DNA from: Hippasteria phrygiana
Taxonomy: Eukaryota; Echinodermata; Asteroidea; Valvatida; Goniasteridae
Assembly: GCA_037893225.1 (NCBI GenBank)
Contig: JAZGUH010000723.1
Location: forward strand, 868,001-932,000
DNA: 64,000 bases
Direction of reading: 5' to 3'
Of this stretch, positions 46,501 through 52,579 are shown one piece after another (the first letter of the stretch is position 1; each line of letters opens with the position of its first letter). The notes under the pieces are model-generated. The model had not been told where the DNA came from and ran no database searches. It saw nothing but the letters and a program-made list of their open reading frames with translations. A program made the translations under genes and the position numbers.

Positions 46501-49500
46501 TGGCAGGAACATGAAGAATGGGTAAAATGTATGTGAAACGACCAGGGGATGTATGTAGTCGAGTCCATCACAAGTCCCTGCAAGTCCATCACAAGTCCCT
46601 CCAGTCCCAATCACAAGCTATTCAAATGAGCCTTGACAAAGGCATTCCTCTGTCATTGTTCATCCAATTACTTGTGACCAGCTTTATGAAAGGACTTCTG
46701 ACCGGGCTTGCGAAAGGACTTGCGAAAGGACTTGCGAAAGGACTTGCGAAAGGACTTGCGAAAGGACTTGCGAAAGGACTTGCGAAAGGACTTGCGAAAG
46801 GACTTGCGAAAGGACTTGCGAAAGGACTTGCGAAAGGACTTGCGAAAGGACTTGCAGGGACTCGACTACAACTCTGGAAACGACTGGGTAAAATCTTGCC
46901 AATCCAAGCTGTCTGACGTCTAGGGCCAAGTTCATGGCACTGCTATGCACATGGTCTTCTAACCCTAACAGTCCTAAATCCTCTAATTTTAATGTGATTT
47001 TCCACACACCCTAGCGAGTTAGGGTTAATGGAGCCTTTGTCCATTTCAAAGAGACCCTAAGAAGTAAACACAGCAAAGCGCTTGCCAACTTCAAGCAAAA
47101 CTTGCTTAACCCTTGTGTCAGGATGTTATTGATGGAATGCCAGGGTGACAGACAGTCTCTCTCTGAATGGGCTGTGCAGCCAAGCAGAAATGTGAACAAT
47201 AGGCACCACACTAATAAAGAGAGGCCCTACTCATTGCTCGTTGATGAGCCACCCCCTCCCCCCTTTGTATAAATGAAAGTTTTGTTTGAAAAAGCCCCAT
47301 CTATTCATTACACTTCCATTCAAGAACAATATGGTTGAACAATTAATGGATTGTGTATGAGCAGGAATGCAGCTATTCACATCAACCGGTCCAGGTGTCC
47401 TTCCTCACACAGCGGCTATGGCTGTCTTCCGGCTACAAGGGGTTAACATTGTGATACAATAGAAGTTTCCATGCATGTGAAGTGTCAACACGACTTGGCC
47501 TTAAAAATACCACAAAAGTTAGCAATTTTTTGTCTTCATTTTTTTTTTATTCATTAAGACTTTGAATGTAAAAAAATCACACGCATGGCCCTATAAAAAC
47601 TTTCAGAATTTTTTTTTTTAAAACCCCCCCCCAAAAACCATAAAAAAAACCAAACCAAAAAACAATCTTTTAGCCGCAACATAATCAGCAGAGTAAGACA
47701 TTGCTTACCGGGCCTCTTGTGTCAGAGCAGTGTACAAAACTCACTTTTCCATTTTTTATTATTACAGTATTTAATGTACAGACTACAAGGGACCACCGTC
47801 AACTTTCAATCCACTCACCTTTACTGTTGATGAAGTAATGTGTGATGGCCTTCCAGTGGAAAGTGAAATCTTCCAGAAGTGTTTGCGTGGGCGCAAGCTG
47901 TGGGATTGAAGCAGTCAAAACATAAGATGTAAAAGAAATGCAATGCGAATTCACATAATTGGGCTTTTGCTTTTTTTTCTTGATCTACAACAACCTGCCA
48001 AGCAGATGGAGTGGGATCTGCCCATTAAAGCAAGAAGCAACAACTGACACATGGTAGTATAATAGCATACGTGTACATATAGACAACTTGTGAAGCATTA
48101 GGGGAAATTGCATGTAGAAGACAATTATGTGTACATGATGTACTACAGTGGAACACCGCTATAATGGTACAGCAATTTTCAGCTGCCGGTCCGCCGCGTG
48201 CCCATTTATCAACATGGCATCTGTTCTTTGAAATGGCGCCCTCTTGCGTCGTATTTGAAGTGTGCCCTCGTTTGATTGTAAGTGAAGGTTTTCCTCAATT
48301 GTACTACATATTTCCCCAAATGTTGTGGTTTTCATGCATTAGCGGCGCCCACTTTTGACCACTGATTTTGGAATCGGAGGATATTGGAGGATTCAGGTTA
48401 CATGTAATGATGCAGGAAAAATTATGTAGGGGGTTAGGGTTAATGTGATGTAACAGATTGCAATCGTGGGCCAACACAATATGCCATACATGTATCTCTC
48501 CTTGTGGTCCCTAATGTATAATCACACCAACTATAACTCAATACAGAATGCAAGAAATCATAGACAAACATAAAAACCATTGCATGAAATGTCAGGGTTG
48601 TCCGAGGACCATGGCTACATGTGATTGGTTAATTTGTTTCAAATGATTTTTGTTAACTTGTACTTCTTAGACTGTATCCTGCCAAATGTGGCATGCATTT
48701 TCAATCATGTAAAAAAAAAAAAAAAAAAAGATCACCATCACCAAGAAAATCCTATAGACCATAAAAAAATTTATGGTATTATCTTTACCATGCAGAAAAA
48801 GTAGTTTAGCGCAACTTATAACAATGGTAAATGCTCACATTCAACCCATAATATGCAAATTAATGCACCAGTGAAACAAACACAGTAAAATCAACTGACA
48901 ATTACAACAATTAATTTCAACGCACAGAATTTGACAAGTCACTTCGTTTCATATGTAGACTTACAGCATACACAATCATGGACAAAAGGTGCAATATGAA
49001 TTAGAGTGTACAGTGCTTCGCCTGTGTTCCCACTGCATTGATAGTTTGGGTGAAGTTTACTGGGGCGGTCGGTGGGGATAGGTAAATTAATTCCAATCCT
49101 CAAATCTTGCTGAAAGCAAACTTGGATTACATTGAGTTAAGATCATTTATTTAAACCCTAACATTCCCAAATCCTCCAAAATCCTCTTTGCCAAATGGAG
49201 GAATTTGGAGGATTGGGGGTATTTGGAAGTTGAACAATCGGAGGGTTTTGCACGATTGAGGGCTTTAGAGGATTCTGCCTCTGGAGAAAAATAGAGGATC
49301 CAGGTCATCAGGCCCAATTTAGTGCTGGATGATTTCGGAGGATTGAGGTTACTGGGACGTTTATCCAAAACCCGCTGGAGGATTTTGCAGGATTCAGGCA
49401 GTGGTCCCAAGTAACAAACATTGGAGGATTTTGGAATCTGAGAATATTGCAGGATTCAGGTTACATGTAGGAAAATGATGTACGGAGTTGAGGGTTAAAG

Positions 49501-52024
49501 ATGGTATGCATGACTTGCATGTTAATGCAACGTACACGTGTACATGTATGTGCTTAACTTGTGGTAGAACACAATACATTTGACACTGTGTGCTTTCGTG
49601 TACATCTTCTAGTCATTTTATAAATATTCTTAATGTAAGGAATTATGCCAATCAACAAATTTGTTTCAGAGGTTTAGAATAGAAAAGATTTTTGGGACAA
49701 TGATAAAAGAGGCATGACATGTACACAATAAATGAATTTATTTCCCAAACACGCAACAAAAAATTTAAAAAAAATTAAAAAATTAAGCTGACAGGTGTTT
49801 AAACCAATGTTCCCAACTTGTGTTTAACAGCTGTACCCTAGCCCTCAACCGTGCCAGAACATACAAAAAAAAAGAGAGACCACTTCAAGTTTACCGAATC
49901 TGACTCGCCCAACTGCAACAAATACATACATGTATGAGAAAACAGAATAAGCGAATGGAGAAAAATGTACATACAAATTAGAATGTTTAATCATGAGCAT
50001 CGACGCAGACAATGTGTTCAACCGTTCCATAATAACAGACATGTCAGCGACAACTACATGATTTTTGTTATTTACTGTATACTATTACTTGAGAGTATTC
50101 TATAGTCAGTGCAGTATTATGCAAATACATGTATAACATGGTTTGAGAGTGGAAAGTCAGTTTATCAGAGTTTTATATAGTTTAGATTTTTCAAGAAAAA
50201 CCTAAATAAAAAGCAGCGCAAGAAAAAAAAACAGGCAAGACATTATACCTGTTGGGATTTGTCATGGACTGAACTATAAATAGTATAATTTGCATTTCAA
50301 ACGTATGTGTACATTAGCTTATCTCTTTCAATTATGTTTGGATATTTATTTCATGAAAAGTCAAGAAATAAATGTATTGTAAAAACTCATTACCGGTTAA
50401 GAGGGTTCAAATTTTTGGACAAAGAATGTGCCAGACCTCAGGACTAATAGCTAACAAAATTTATTAAACCAGAAAGAAATTTCTAGGACTAACACACAAC
50501 ACATTAACCCTAACTCCCCAGGGTGTGTGGGAAATCATATTAAAGTTGGAAAATTCAGAACTGTTAGGGTTAATAAAAAAATATGAAGATGAACTACATG
50601 TACATACATAGTTTTTGGCATTATTCAGTCTATCTGCTGAGCTAGCCTTAGAAGGACACCTTGATGTGGCGTCATAGTGCACGATGCACTATTAAACTGT
50701 TGGCAGAGATAGTGCCAAGAACTTATGCAGGTAAACTGTGATTTTTAAACTTCAATTTCTAGCATAGTCCTCCCGTGCAGTTCCGTACGCTAAATGTACA
50801 TAGGACGCCATATCATGGTGTCCTTCTAGGGCTAATCTACACCTTGCCTCCTTGCGAAAGTTGTACGAATCAATAATGTGAATAAAGTGAATGTAAGTTT
50901 AAGTTTTTGAGATTGACTAATGAAAAGATTTGTTAATTTTCATGCCTAATGCACCTATCAACAGTTTTCCCCCACCCCTCATGCTGCCCCGCCCCTGGGC
51001 ATCAAGATTGGTAATTGTTTGTGCCCAAGGGTAGGGGTTTGATCACTTTCAAAATAACAATCCCCACATTGGGGGTGGGGTAGCATGGGGGAGCGAGGGG
51101 GAGAACAACTGGTGGGAGGCTCCATTGAACTTGATGTCGGGCTATTAGGCCATGAGAATGAAAGTTACAGATTTGCGTCTAAACAATTTTGAAAAAACAT
51201 AAGGATTTTATTTATTTTTCATTATTTATTGATCTATCGTCCAAATGAGGCATTTGACATGTTTGATGATTCAGCATCAATGTACATGATCATATGTCAT
51301 GGACCATTTCTACGGGCAAATCCGACACAGGGCGCGCCTCGGGGCTCGATATACAACGGCAGTTTGCTGATCACTGTCAGTATTTCAGCAAACAGCCATT
51401 GGATATCGAGCCCCGAGGCGCGCGCAGTGCCGCTGGCTGATAATCGATCGGAAAACATCATTCATGTTCAAAAATCCACTCCATTACTTTGTACACAGCT
51501 GGTTTGTACATGCACCGAAGTTGCACGAAAAATTCACTTTTTTCGGGTTTAACTTGAGCATATTCTCATTTTGAGGGGATCATAAGCTGCATGAATTACT
51601 ACTCTGCTGGTAAGGTGAGTGTTTGGTTGATATATTCAGGGAAACGGAAGATATCGGATCATATCGGCAAAAAAAACAACACACCGCTGAAAACCCAATA
51701 CGAGTGTTTCCAGCTCTAGTCTAAACGGCGAATCTCCCATGTCTGAGCCTAGAGCTGGAATTTTCAAGCTAAGCAAGATCCGAAATTGTTCCAAACAATT
51801 CACAGGATTTATCCTCTCAAAAAATTCCACAATCACTTAAAATCAAATCAAAGATCAGTAATGACTGTGGCGCCCTCTACCGTCAACAAACTTTTCACTC
51901 AACATGTCATAACATGGTCATAATAACAGAAATTTTAGGCAACATCTTGAACGCGTGTCGCCTTTTTTCACGGTCTTACCACTTCAACTGCATGGTGCAG
52001 GGCCGCAGCAAACTTGTTAAACAT
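31431..52024 (-). CDS. FHIP2A: FHF complex subunit HOOK-interacting protein 2A (FAM160B1), complete, 14 coding exons
   Basis: FHIP proteins join FTS and Hook proteins to link cargo, such as Rab-marked vesicles, to dynein. The family is also known as RAI16-like or FAM160. Exons, in transcription order: 52024-51980, 47897-47819, 46493-46324, 45371-45144, 44551-44417, 43334-43141, 42401-42210, 40472-40283, 39311-38830, 38120-38030, 37382-37242, 37118-36978, 36336-36233 and 31539-31431. They join in frame to 766 aa (human 765). Hallmarks are [103 protein letters not shown] and [20 protein letters not shown]. The protein is helical and HEAT-like, without membrane segments. Exon 9 carries a Ser/Gln/Asp-rich repetitive loop. 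The gene is head to head with EXOC4. Confidence 0.96.
32608..32827. mobile_element. TTAA-flanked MITE (220 bp), copy 2
   Basis: It begins TTAACCCCTTAGGCACGG and ends CCGTACGCAAGGGGTTAA. It has exactly the same length as the copy at 26993 and similar internal sequence. It lies in the last FHIP2A intron. Confidence 0.75.
35161..35863. mobile_element. Possible hAT-like element with GAGACCGAGACC repeats
   Basis: It starts CAGTGTTGTAGTTGAG, like the element at 62703. Repeats of GACCGAGACCAAGACC type occur at both edges (35185-35285 and 35795-35860). The right terminal repeat is not recognisable, so the right boundary is approximate. It lies in FHIP2A intron 13. Confidence 0.35.
36233..36336 (-). 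CDS. FHIP2A: FHIP2A coding exon 13 (residues 697-731)
   Basis: It encodes [15 protein letters not shown] and [15 protein letters not shown], aligning with vertebrate VVGDLMLRIQRIQDF and VRKRLLGLEPE. The donor is GTGAGA. Confidence 0.92.
36712..36900. repeat. 21-bp tandem repeat CATCTGCCACCGTCTATCCC
   Basis: Nine units of 21 bp are seen, the last few diverged (CATATGCCACCATCTATCCC). Being a multiple of 3, it is open in several frames on both strands without coding evidence. It lies in FHIP2A intron 12, 78 bp from exon 12. Confidence 0.93.
36978..37118 (-). CDS. FHIP2A: FHIP2A coding exon 12 (residues 650-696)
   Basis: It encodes [32 protein letters not shown] and [13 protein letters not shown] (47 codons). 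It lies between GAGCAG and GTAAGT. A 21-bp tandem repeat lies just downstream in the intron. Confidence 0.95.
37242..37382 (-). CDS. FHIP2A: FHIP2A coding exon 11 (residues 603-649)
   Basis: It encodes [34 protein letters not shown] and LSRMLDQ (47 codons). The donor is GTAAAA. Confidence 0.93.
38030..38120 (-). CDS. FHIP2A: FHIP2A coding exon 10 (residues 572-602)
   Basis: It encodes [19 protein letters not shown] and [11 protein letters not shown], matching vertebrate FLCLVPDDAKSSY and GYDTYLRDAHR. It lies between CCCATAG and GTAAAT. Confidence 0.93.
38285..38515 (-). mobile_element. tRNA-derived SINE (family 2), reverse, in FHIP2A intron 9
   Basis: Read on the minus strand it shows CTTGGTCCAGTGGTTATGG, GTGGTTCGAAAC, a poly-C stretch, GTGCTTGGGCAAGACACTT and CCCAGGAGTATAAATGGGTA. 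The body matches the copy at 23971. Confidence 0.65.
38830..39311 (-). CDS. FHIP2A: FHIP2A coding exon 9 (residues 412-572), with repetitive loop
   Basis: It starts with the conserved [13 protein letters not shown] and [12 protein letters not shown], then a disordered stretch of about 120 residues. The first part repeats motifs such as [18 protein letters not shown] and the later part is Ser/Asp/Glu-rich, ending HSIHKIVN. Human FHIP2A has an acidic loop at the same site but not this repeat. The 482-nt exon is the longest of the gene. Confidence 0.93.
39598..39697. repeat. Tandem repeat GACCCTGCTAAATGCAGCAA
   Basis: Four to five units of about 22-23 bp, each with the small palindrome TGCTAAATGCAGCA, lie in FHIP2A intron 8. 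Confidence 0.85.
39980..40135. mobile_element. Shortened inverted dimer of SINE family 3, FHIP2A intron 8
   Basis: The left arm, GAAGCACTGTATACTTGATG and GTGGGACTCGAACCCACG, is close to full length. The right arm keeps only the terminal part (AGGCTCTCAGAAAGCACTGA, CATACAGTGCTTGA). Confidence 0.6.
40283..40472 (-). CDS. FHIP2A: FHIP2A coding exon 8 (residues 348-411)
   Basis: It encodes [35 protein letters not shown] and [15 protein letters not shown]. The longest open frame on this strand is out of phase here; the correct frame follows from the exon 7 phase and the family alignment. The donor is GTGAAT. Confidence 0.92.
40685..40830. mobile_element. TTAA/CCCTAAC MITE with palindromic core (146 bp)
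   Basis: The ends are TTAACCCTAACGTC and GACATTAGGGTTAA. The core repeats the motif ACTACAAAATACTA in both orientations (GAATACTACAAAATACTAC / GTATTTTGTAGTAC). It has the same terminal rule as the 70-bp elements but a different inside. Confidence 0.6.
41375..41450. repeat. 12-bp minisatellite TCCTTTCACAAG, with flanking shared sequence
   Basis: About five copies lie in FHIP2A intron 7. Sequence to 41605, with motifs such as GGACTTGCAGGGACTTGCAA and GCTTGTGATTGGGATTAGGA, is shared in complement with 46550-46690. Confidence 0.85.
41747..42130. mobile_element. PIF/Harbinger-like MITE (384 bp)
   Basis: The left end GGGAGGAGTGGTTAATCTGT and the complement of the right end GGGTGGAGTGGTTAATCTGT are matched. 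The arms extend about 40 bp through GTGGTC and AGGCC/TTGAAAAGC. TAA flanks both ends (41744-41746, 42131-42133), fitting the 3-bp target duplication of Harbinger elements. It lies in FHIP2A intron 7. Confidence 0.75.
42210..42401 (-). CDS. FHIP2A: FHIP2A coding exon 7 (residues 284-348)
   Basis: It encodes [37 protein letters not shown] and [14 protein letters not shown]. It lies between TTTGCAG and GTAAGT. A 14-bp minisatellite begins about 110 bp upstream of its acceptor, in the preceding intron. Confidence 0.95.
42508..42674. repeat. 14-bp minisatellite GTGTCGGATGAGGT
   Basis: About 12 perfect copies lie in FHIP2A intron 6. As 14 is not a multiple of 3, all three minus frames stay open across it, giving three overlapping spurious ORFs. 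Confidence 0.95.
42750..42825. repeat. Dispersed repeat R3, copy 2
   Basis: AGATTTATCCTCTTTTTAGA and GGTAGGGCTGGCAACATAAA match 6120-6215. It lies in FHIP2A intron 6. Confidence 0.55.
43141..43334 (-). CDS. FHIP2A: FHIP2A coding exon 6 (residues 220-284)
   Basis: It encodes [20 protein letters not shown] through [15 protein letters not shown], closely matching vertebrate [18 protein letters not shown]. The donor GTGAGT splits a Gly codon. Confidence 0.95.
43380..43575. repeat. TTTAGCAGGGT-family array in FHIP2A intron, part 1
   Basis: Repeats such as TGTTGGATTTAGCAG, CATATTTAGCAGGGT and TATTGAGCAGGGTGGAAG are seen. The array continues at 44095-44310 after an inserted foldback element, so it was probably split by that insertion. 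Confidence 0.55.
43586..44075. mobile_element. Foldback element AGGGCCGGT...ACCGGCCCT (490 bp)
   Basis: The ends AGGGCCGGTATG and CAGACCGGCCCT extend into inverted arms of about 35-40 bp containing ATACCGGCTCCCGGTAT-like palindromes. AAAT abuts both ends (43582-43585 and 44076-44079), a possible 4-bp target duplication. It interrupts the TTTAGCAGGGT array in FHIP2A intron 5. Confidence 0.65.
44095..44310. repeat. TTTAGCAGGGT-family array in FHIP2A intron, part 2
   Basis: It contains TTGGATTTAGCAGGG, TTGGATTCAGCAGGGTTGC and CTGCAGAATCCAACCAA motifs. It is nearly the same order of motifs as at 61780-61950 in EXOC4. Confidence 0.55.
44417..44551 (-). CDS. FHIP2A: FHIP2A coding exon 5 (residues 175-219)
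   Basis: It encodes a basic and Ser-rich linker ([20 protein letters not shown]) followed by the conserved [14 protein letters not shown]. Vertebrate FHIP2A has a longer, acidic linker here, so this is the main length difference in the N-terminal half. Confidence 0.9.
44840..45070 (-). repeat. Dispersed repeat R1, reverse copy in FHIP2A intron 4
   Basis: Its complement matches 25430-25690. The shared motifs are listed at that entry. Confidence 0.55.
45144..45371 (-). CDS. FHIP2A: FHIP2A coding exon 4 (residues 99-174)
   Basis: It encodes 76 codons from [13 protein letters not shown] to YSVNFFLE, including [14 protein letters not shown] and [14 protein letters not shown]. The donor is GTCAGT. 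Confidence 0.95.
45530..45850 (+). mobile_element. Decayed non-LTR retrotransposon 3-prime end
   Basis: Around 45720-45800 one frame reads [14 protein letters not shown], resembling the SLWNSLP motif near the C-terminus of LINE reverse transcriptases, followed by stops. The length is about 300 bp, with no intact frame. It lies in FHIP2A intron 3. Confidence 0.45.
46324..46493 (-). CDS. FHIP2A: FHIP2A coding exon 3 (residues 42-98)
   Basis: It encodes [19 protein letters not shown] through [14 protein letters not shown]. It lies between CATCAACAG and GTAAGG. It contains the TGPCMEYLL signature. Confidence 0.95.
46690..46862. repeat. 12-bp minisatellite GGACTTGCGAAA, with flanking shared sequence
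   Basis: About 13 nearly perfect copies lie in FHIP2A intron 2. The flank 46550-46690 (CATCACAAGTCCCTCCAGTC, GACAAAGGCATTCCT) is the complement of sequence beside the 41375 array, so the two loci are inverted copies of one repeat. Confidence 0.9.
46959..47028. mobile_element. Tiny TTAA/CCCTAAC MITE (70 bp), copy 2, inverted
   Basis: It is the same 70-bp unit in the opposite orientation, ending GAGTTAGGGTTAA. The left TTAA has decayed to CTAA. It lies in FHIP2A intron 2. Confidence 0.65.
47106..47446. mobile_element. TTAA-flanked MITE, copy 3 (diverged, 341 bp)
   Basis: It starts TTAACCCTTGTGTCAGG and ends GGCTACAAGGGGTTAA, and contains the GTGCAGCCAAGC motif of the other copies. It is longer, probably through an internal insertion. 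It lies in FHIP2A intron 2. Confidence 0.5.
47819..47897 (-). CDS. FHIP2A: FHIP2A coding exon 2 (residues 16-42)
   Basis: It encodes [20 protein letters not shown] and YFINSK. The acceptor is CCCACAG and the donor GTGAGT. It is nearly identical to vertebrate FHIP2A over HWKAITHY. Confidence 0.95.
49151..49498. mobile_element. TTAA/CCCTAAC-ended element with GGAGGATT repeats (about 350 bp)
   Basis: It begins TTAAACCCTAACATTCCC and ends GAGTTGAGGGTTAA. The inside is an irregular array of GGAGGATT / TTTGGAGGATT motifs, the complement of the array at 56030-56370. It lies in FHIP2A intron 1. Confidence 0.55.
50504..50573. mobile_element. Tiny TTAA/CCCTAAC MITE (70 bp), copy 3
   Basis: It runs from TTAACCCTAACTCCCC to CTGTTAGGGTTAA, exactly 70 bp, and is clearly homologous to the copy at 19442. 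It lies in FHIP2A intron 1. Confidence 0.7.
50643..50834. mobile_element. Foldback transposon family B, copy 3 (192 bp, decayed)
   Basis: The ends TAGCCTTAGAAGGACACC and GGTGTCCTTCTAGGGCTA match family B. Inner motifs such as the sequence around 50725-50765 match the other copies. No convincing target duplication remains. It lies in FHIP2A intron 1. Confidence 0.65.
51332..51423. repeat. Strong GC-rich hairpin in FHIP2A intron 1
   Basis: GCGCGCCTCGGGGCTCGATA and its complement form a 21-bp stem at 51332-51352 / 51403-51423. An inner pair AGTTTGCTGA / TCAGCAAACA extends the fold. It looks like a small MITE or a structured element. Confidence 0.8.
51980..52024 (-). CDS. FHIP2A: FHIP2A coding exon 1 (residues 1-15)
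   Basis: It encodes [15 protein letters not shown], matching the family N-terminus (MFSKLTSILQHAVEA in human), with a GTAAGA donor. It is separated from exon 2 by a 4.1-kb intron and was found by matching the expected N-terminus and phase. Confidence 0.92.
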
Positions 52025-52471
52025 TCTCACGTGTTATCTGGTCAACTTTCTGACGGCCTAAAATCACAATTTCAGTTGAATAAGCATGATTTCTTCTTGT
52101 CTAGACACCTGCGTCGTTCAACGATATCGTCCAGCTGGCAAATACAACTGCGCATGCGTTCCCCAGCCAAGTTGACGGGCTTTTCCGCATTAAAGGGATT
52201 TATCGAACATGCACAGTAGGTCACATTTTTGCATGATGTTGCTATTTTTTTAATTTTTAAAATAGATTGTAAACTTAGACATTTACATTTTACGATAATC
52301 TGATTTCACATGAATTACATCAAATTGGCGATGTGTGTTGGTATTGTGTAAAATATATTCACTAGGCTTAAATCACAACGATTAAATCCCTTTAAGTAGT
52401 ACATTGACCGAAGGCTGTTTCAAGTTGTATTGAAAACGGAATGAAACAGCCGTTGGATTATTGATAGCAAA
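52025..52471. promoter_or_regulatory. Probable bidirectional promoter between FHIP2A and EXOC4
   Basis: The two start codons are 447 bp apart and point away from each other. The segment holds an NRF1-like palindrome TGCGCATGCG (52149-52158). A 10-bp inverted repeat GGCTGTTTCA / TGAAACAGCC lies near 52410-52450. A YY1-like element AAAATGGCGACC overlaps the EXOC4 ATG. No TATA box is obvious at either side. Housekeeping genes often share such promoters; shared use here is inference. Confidence 0.6.
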
Positions 52472-52579
52472 ATGGCGACCAAAAAGGGTTCCGTGAAAAA
52501 TCGTCCGGCACAGAACCCAAACATCTCCAGTTTTAATGCTCCATCAACAGGTCACAATGCGAAACCAGCTAAAGAATCG
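52472..52579 (+). CDS. EXOC4: EXOC4 coding exon 1 (residues 1-36)
   Basis: It encodes MATKKGSVKNRPAQNPNISS and 16 more low-complexity residues, ending with a GTAAGA donor. The ATG lies inside AAAATGGCGACC, a YY1-like site. Phase 0 at the donor matches exon 2. The leader is not conserved, so the start rests on context. Confidence 0.85.

Larger units (their letters stand above)
47898..51979 (-). other. FHIP2A: FHIP2A intron 1 (4.1 kb)
   Basis: It holds the TTAA-ended element at 49151, the 70-bp TTAA MITE at 50504, the family B remnant at 50643 and the GC-rich hairpin at 51332. No exon is seen in it. Confidence 0.8.

Noticed and set aside
46518..46916. ORFs with KGLA, KDLR and QVLS repeats
   Set aside because: They are the 12-bp minisatellite in FHIP2A intron 2 read in several frames.
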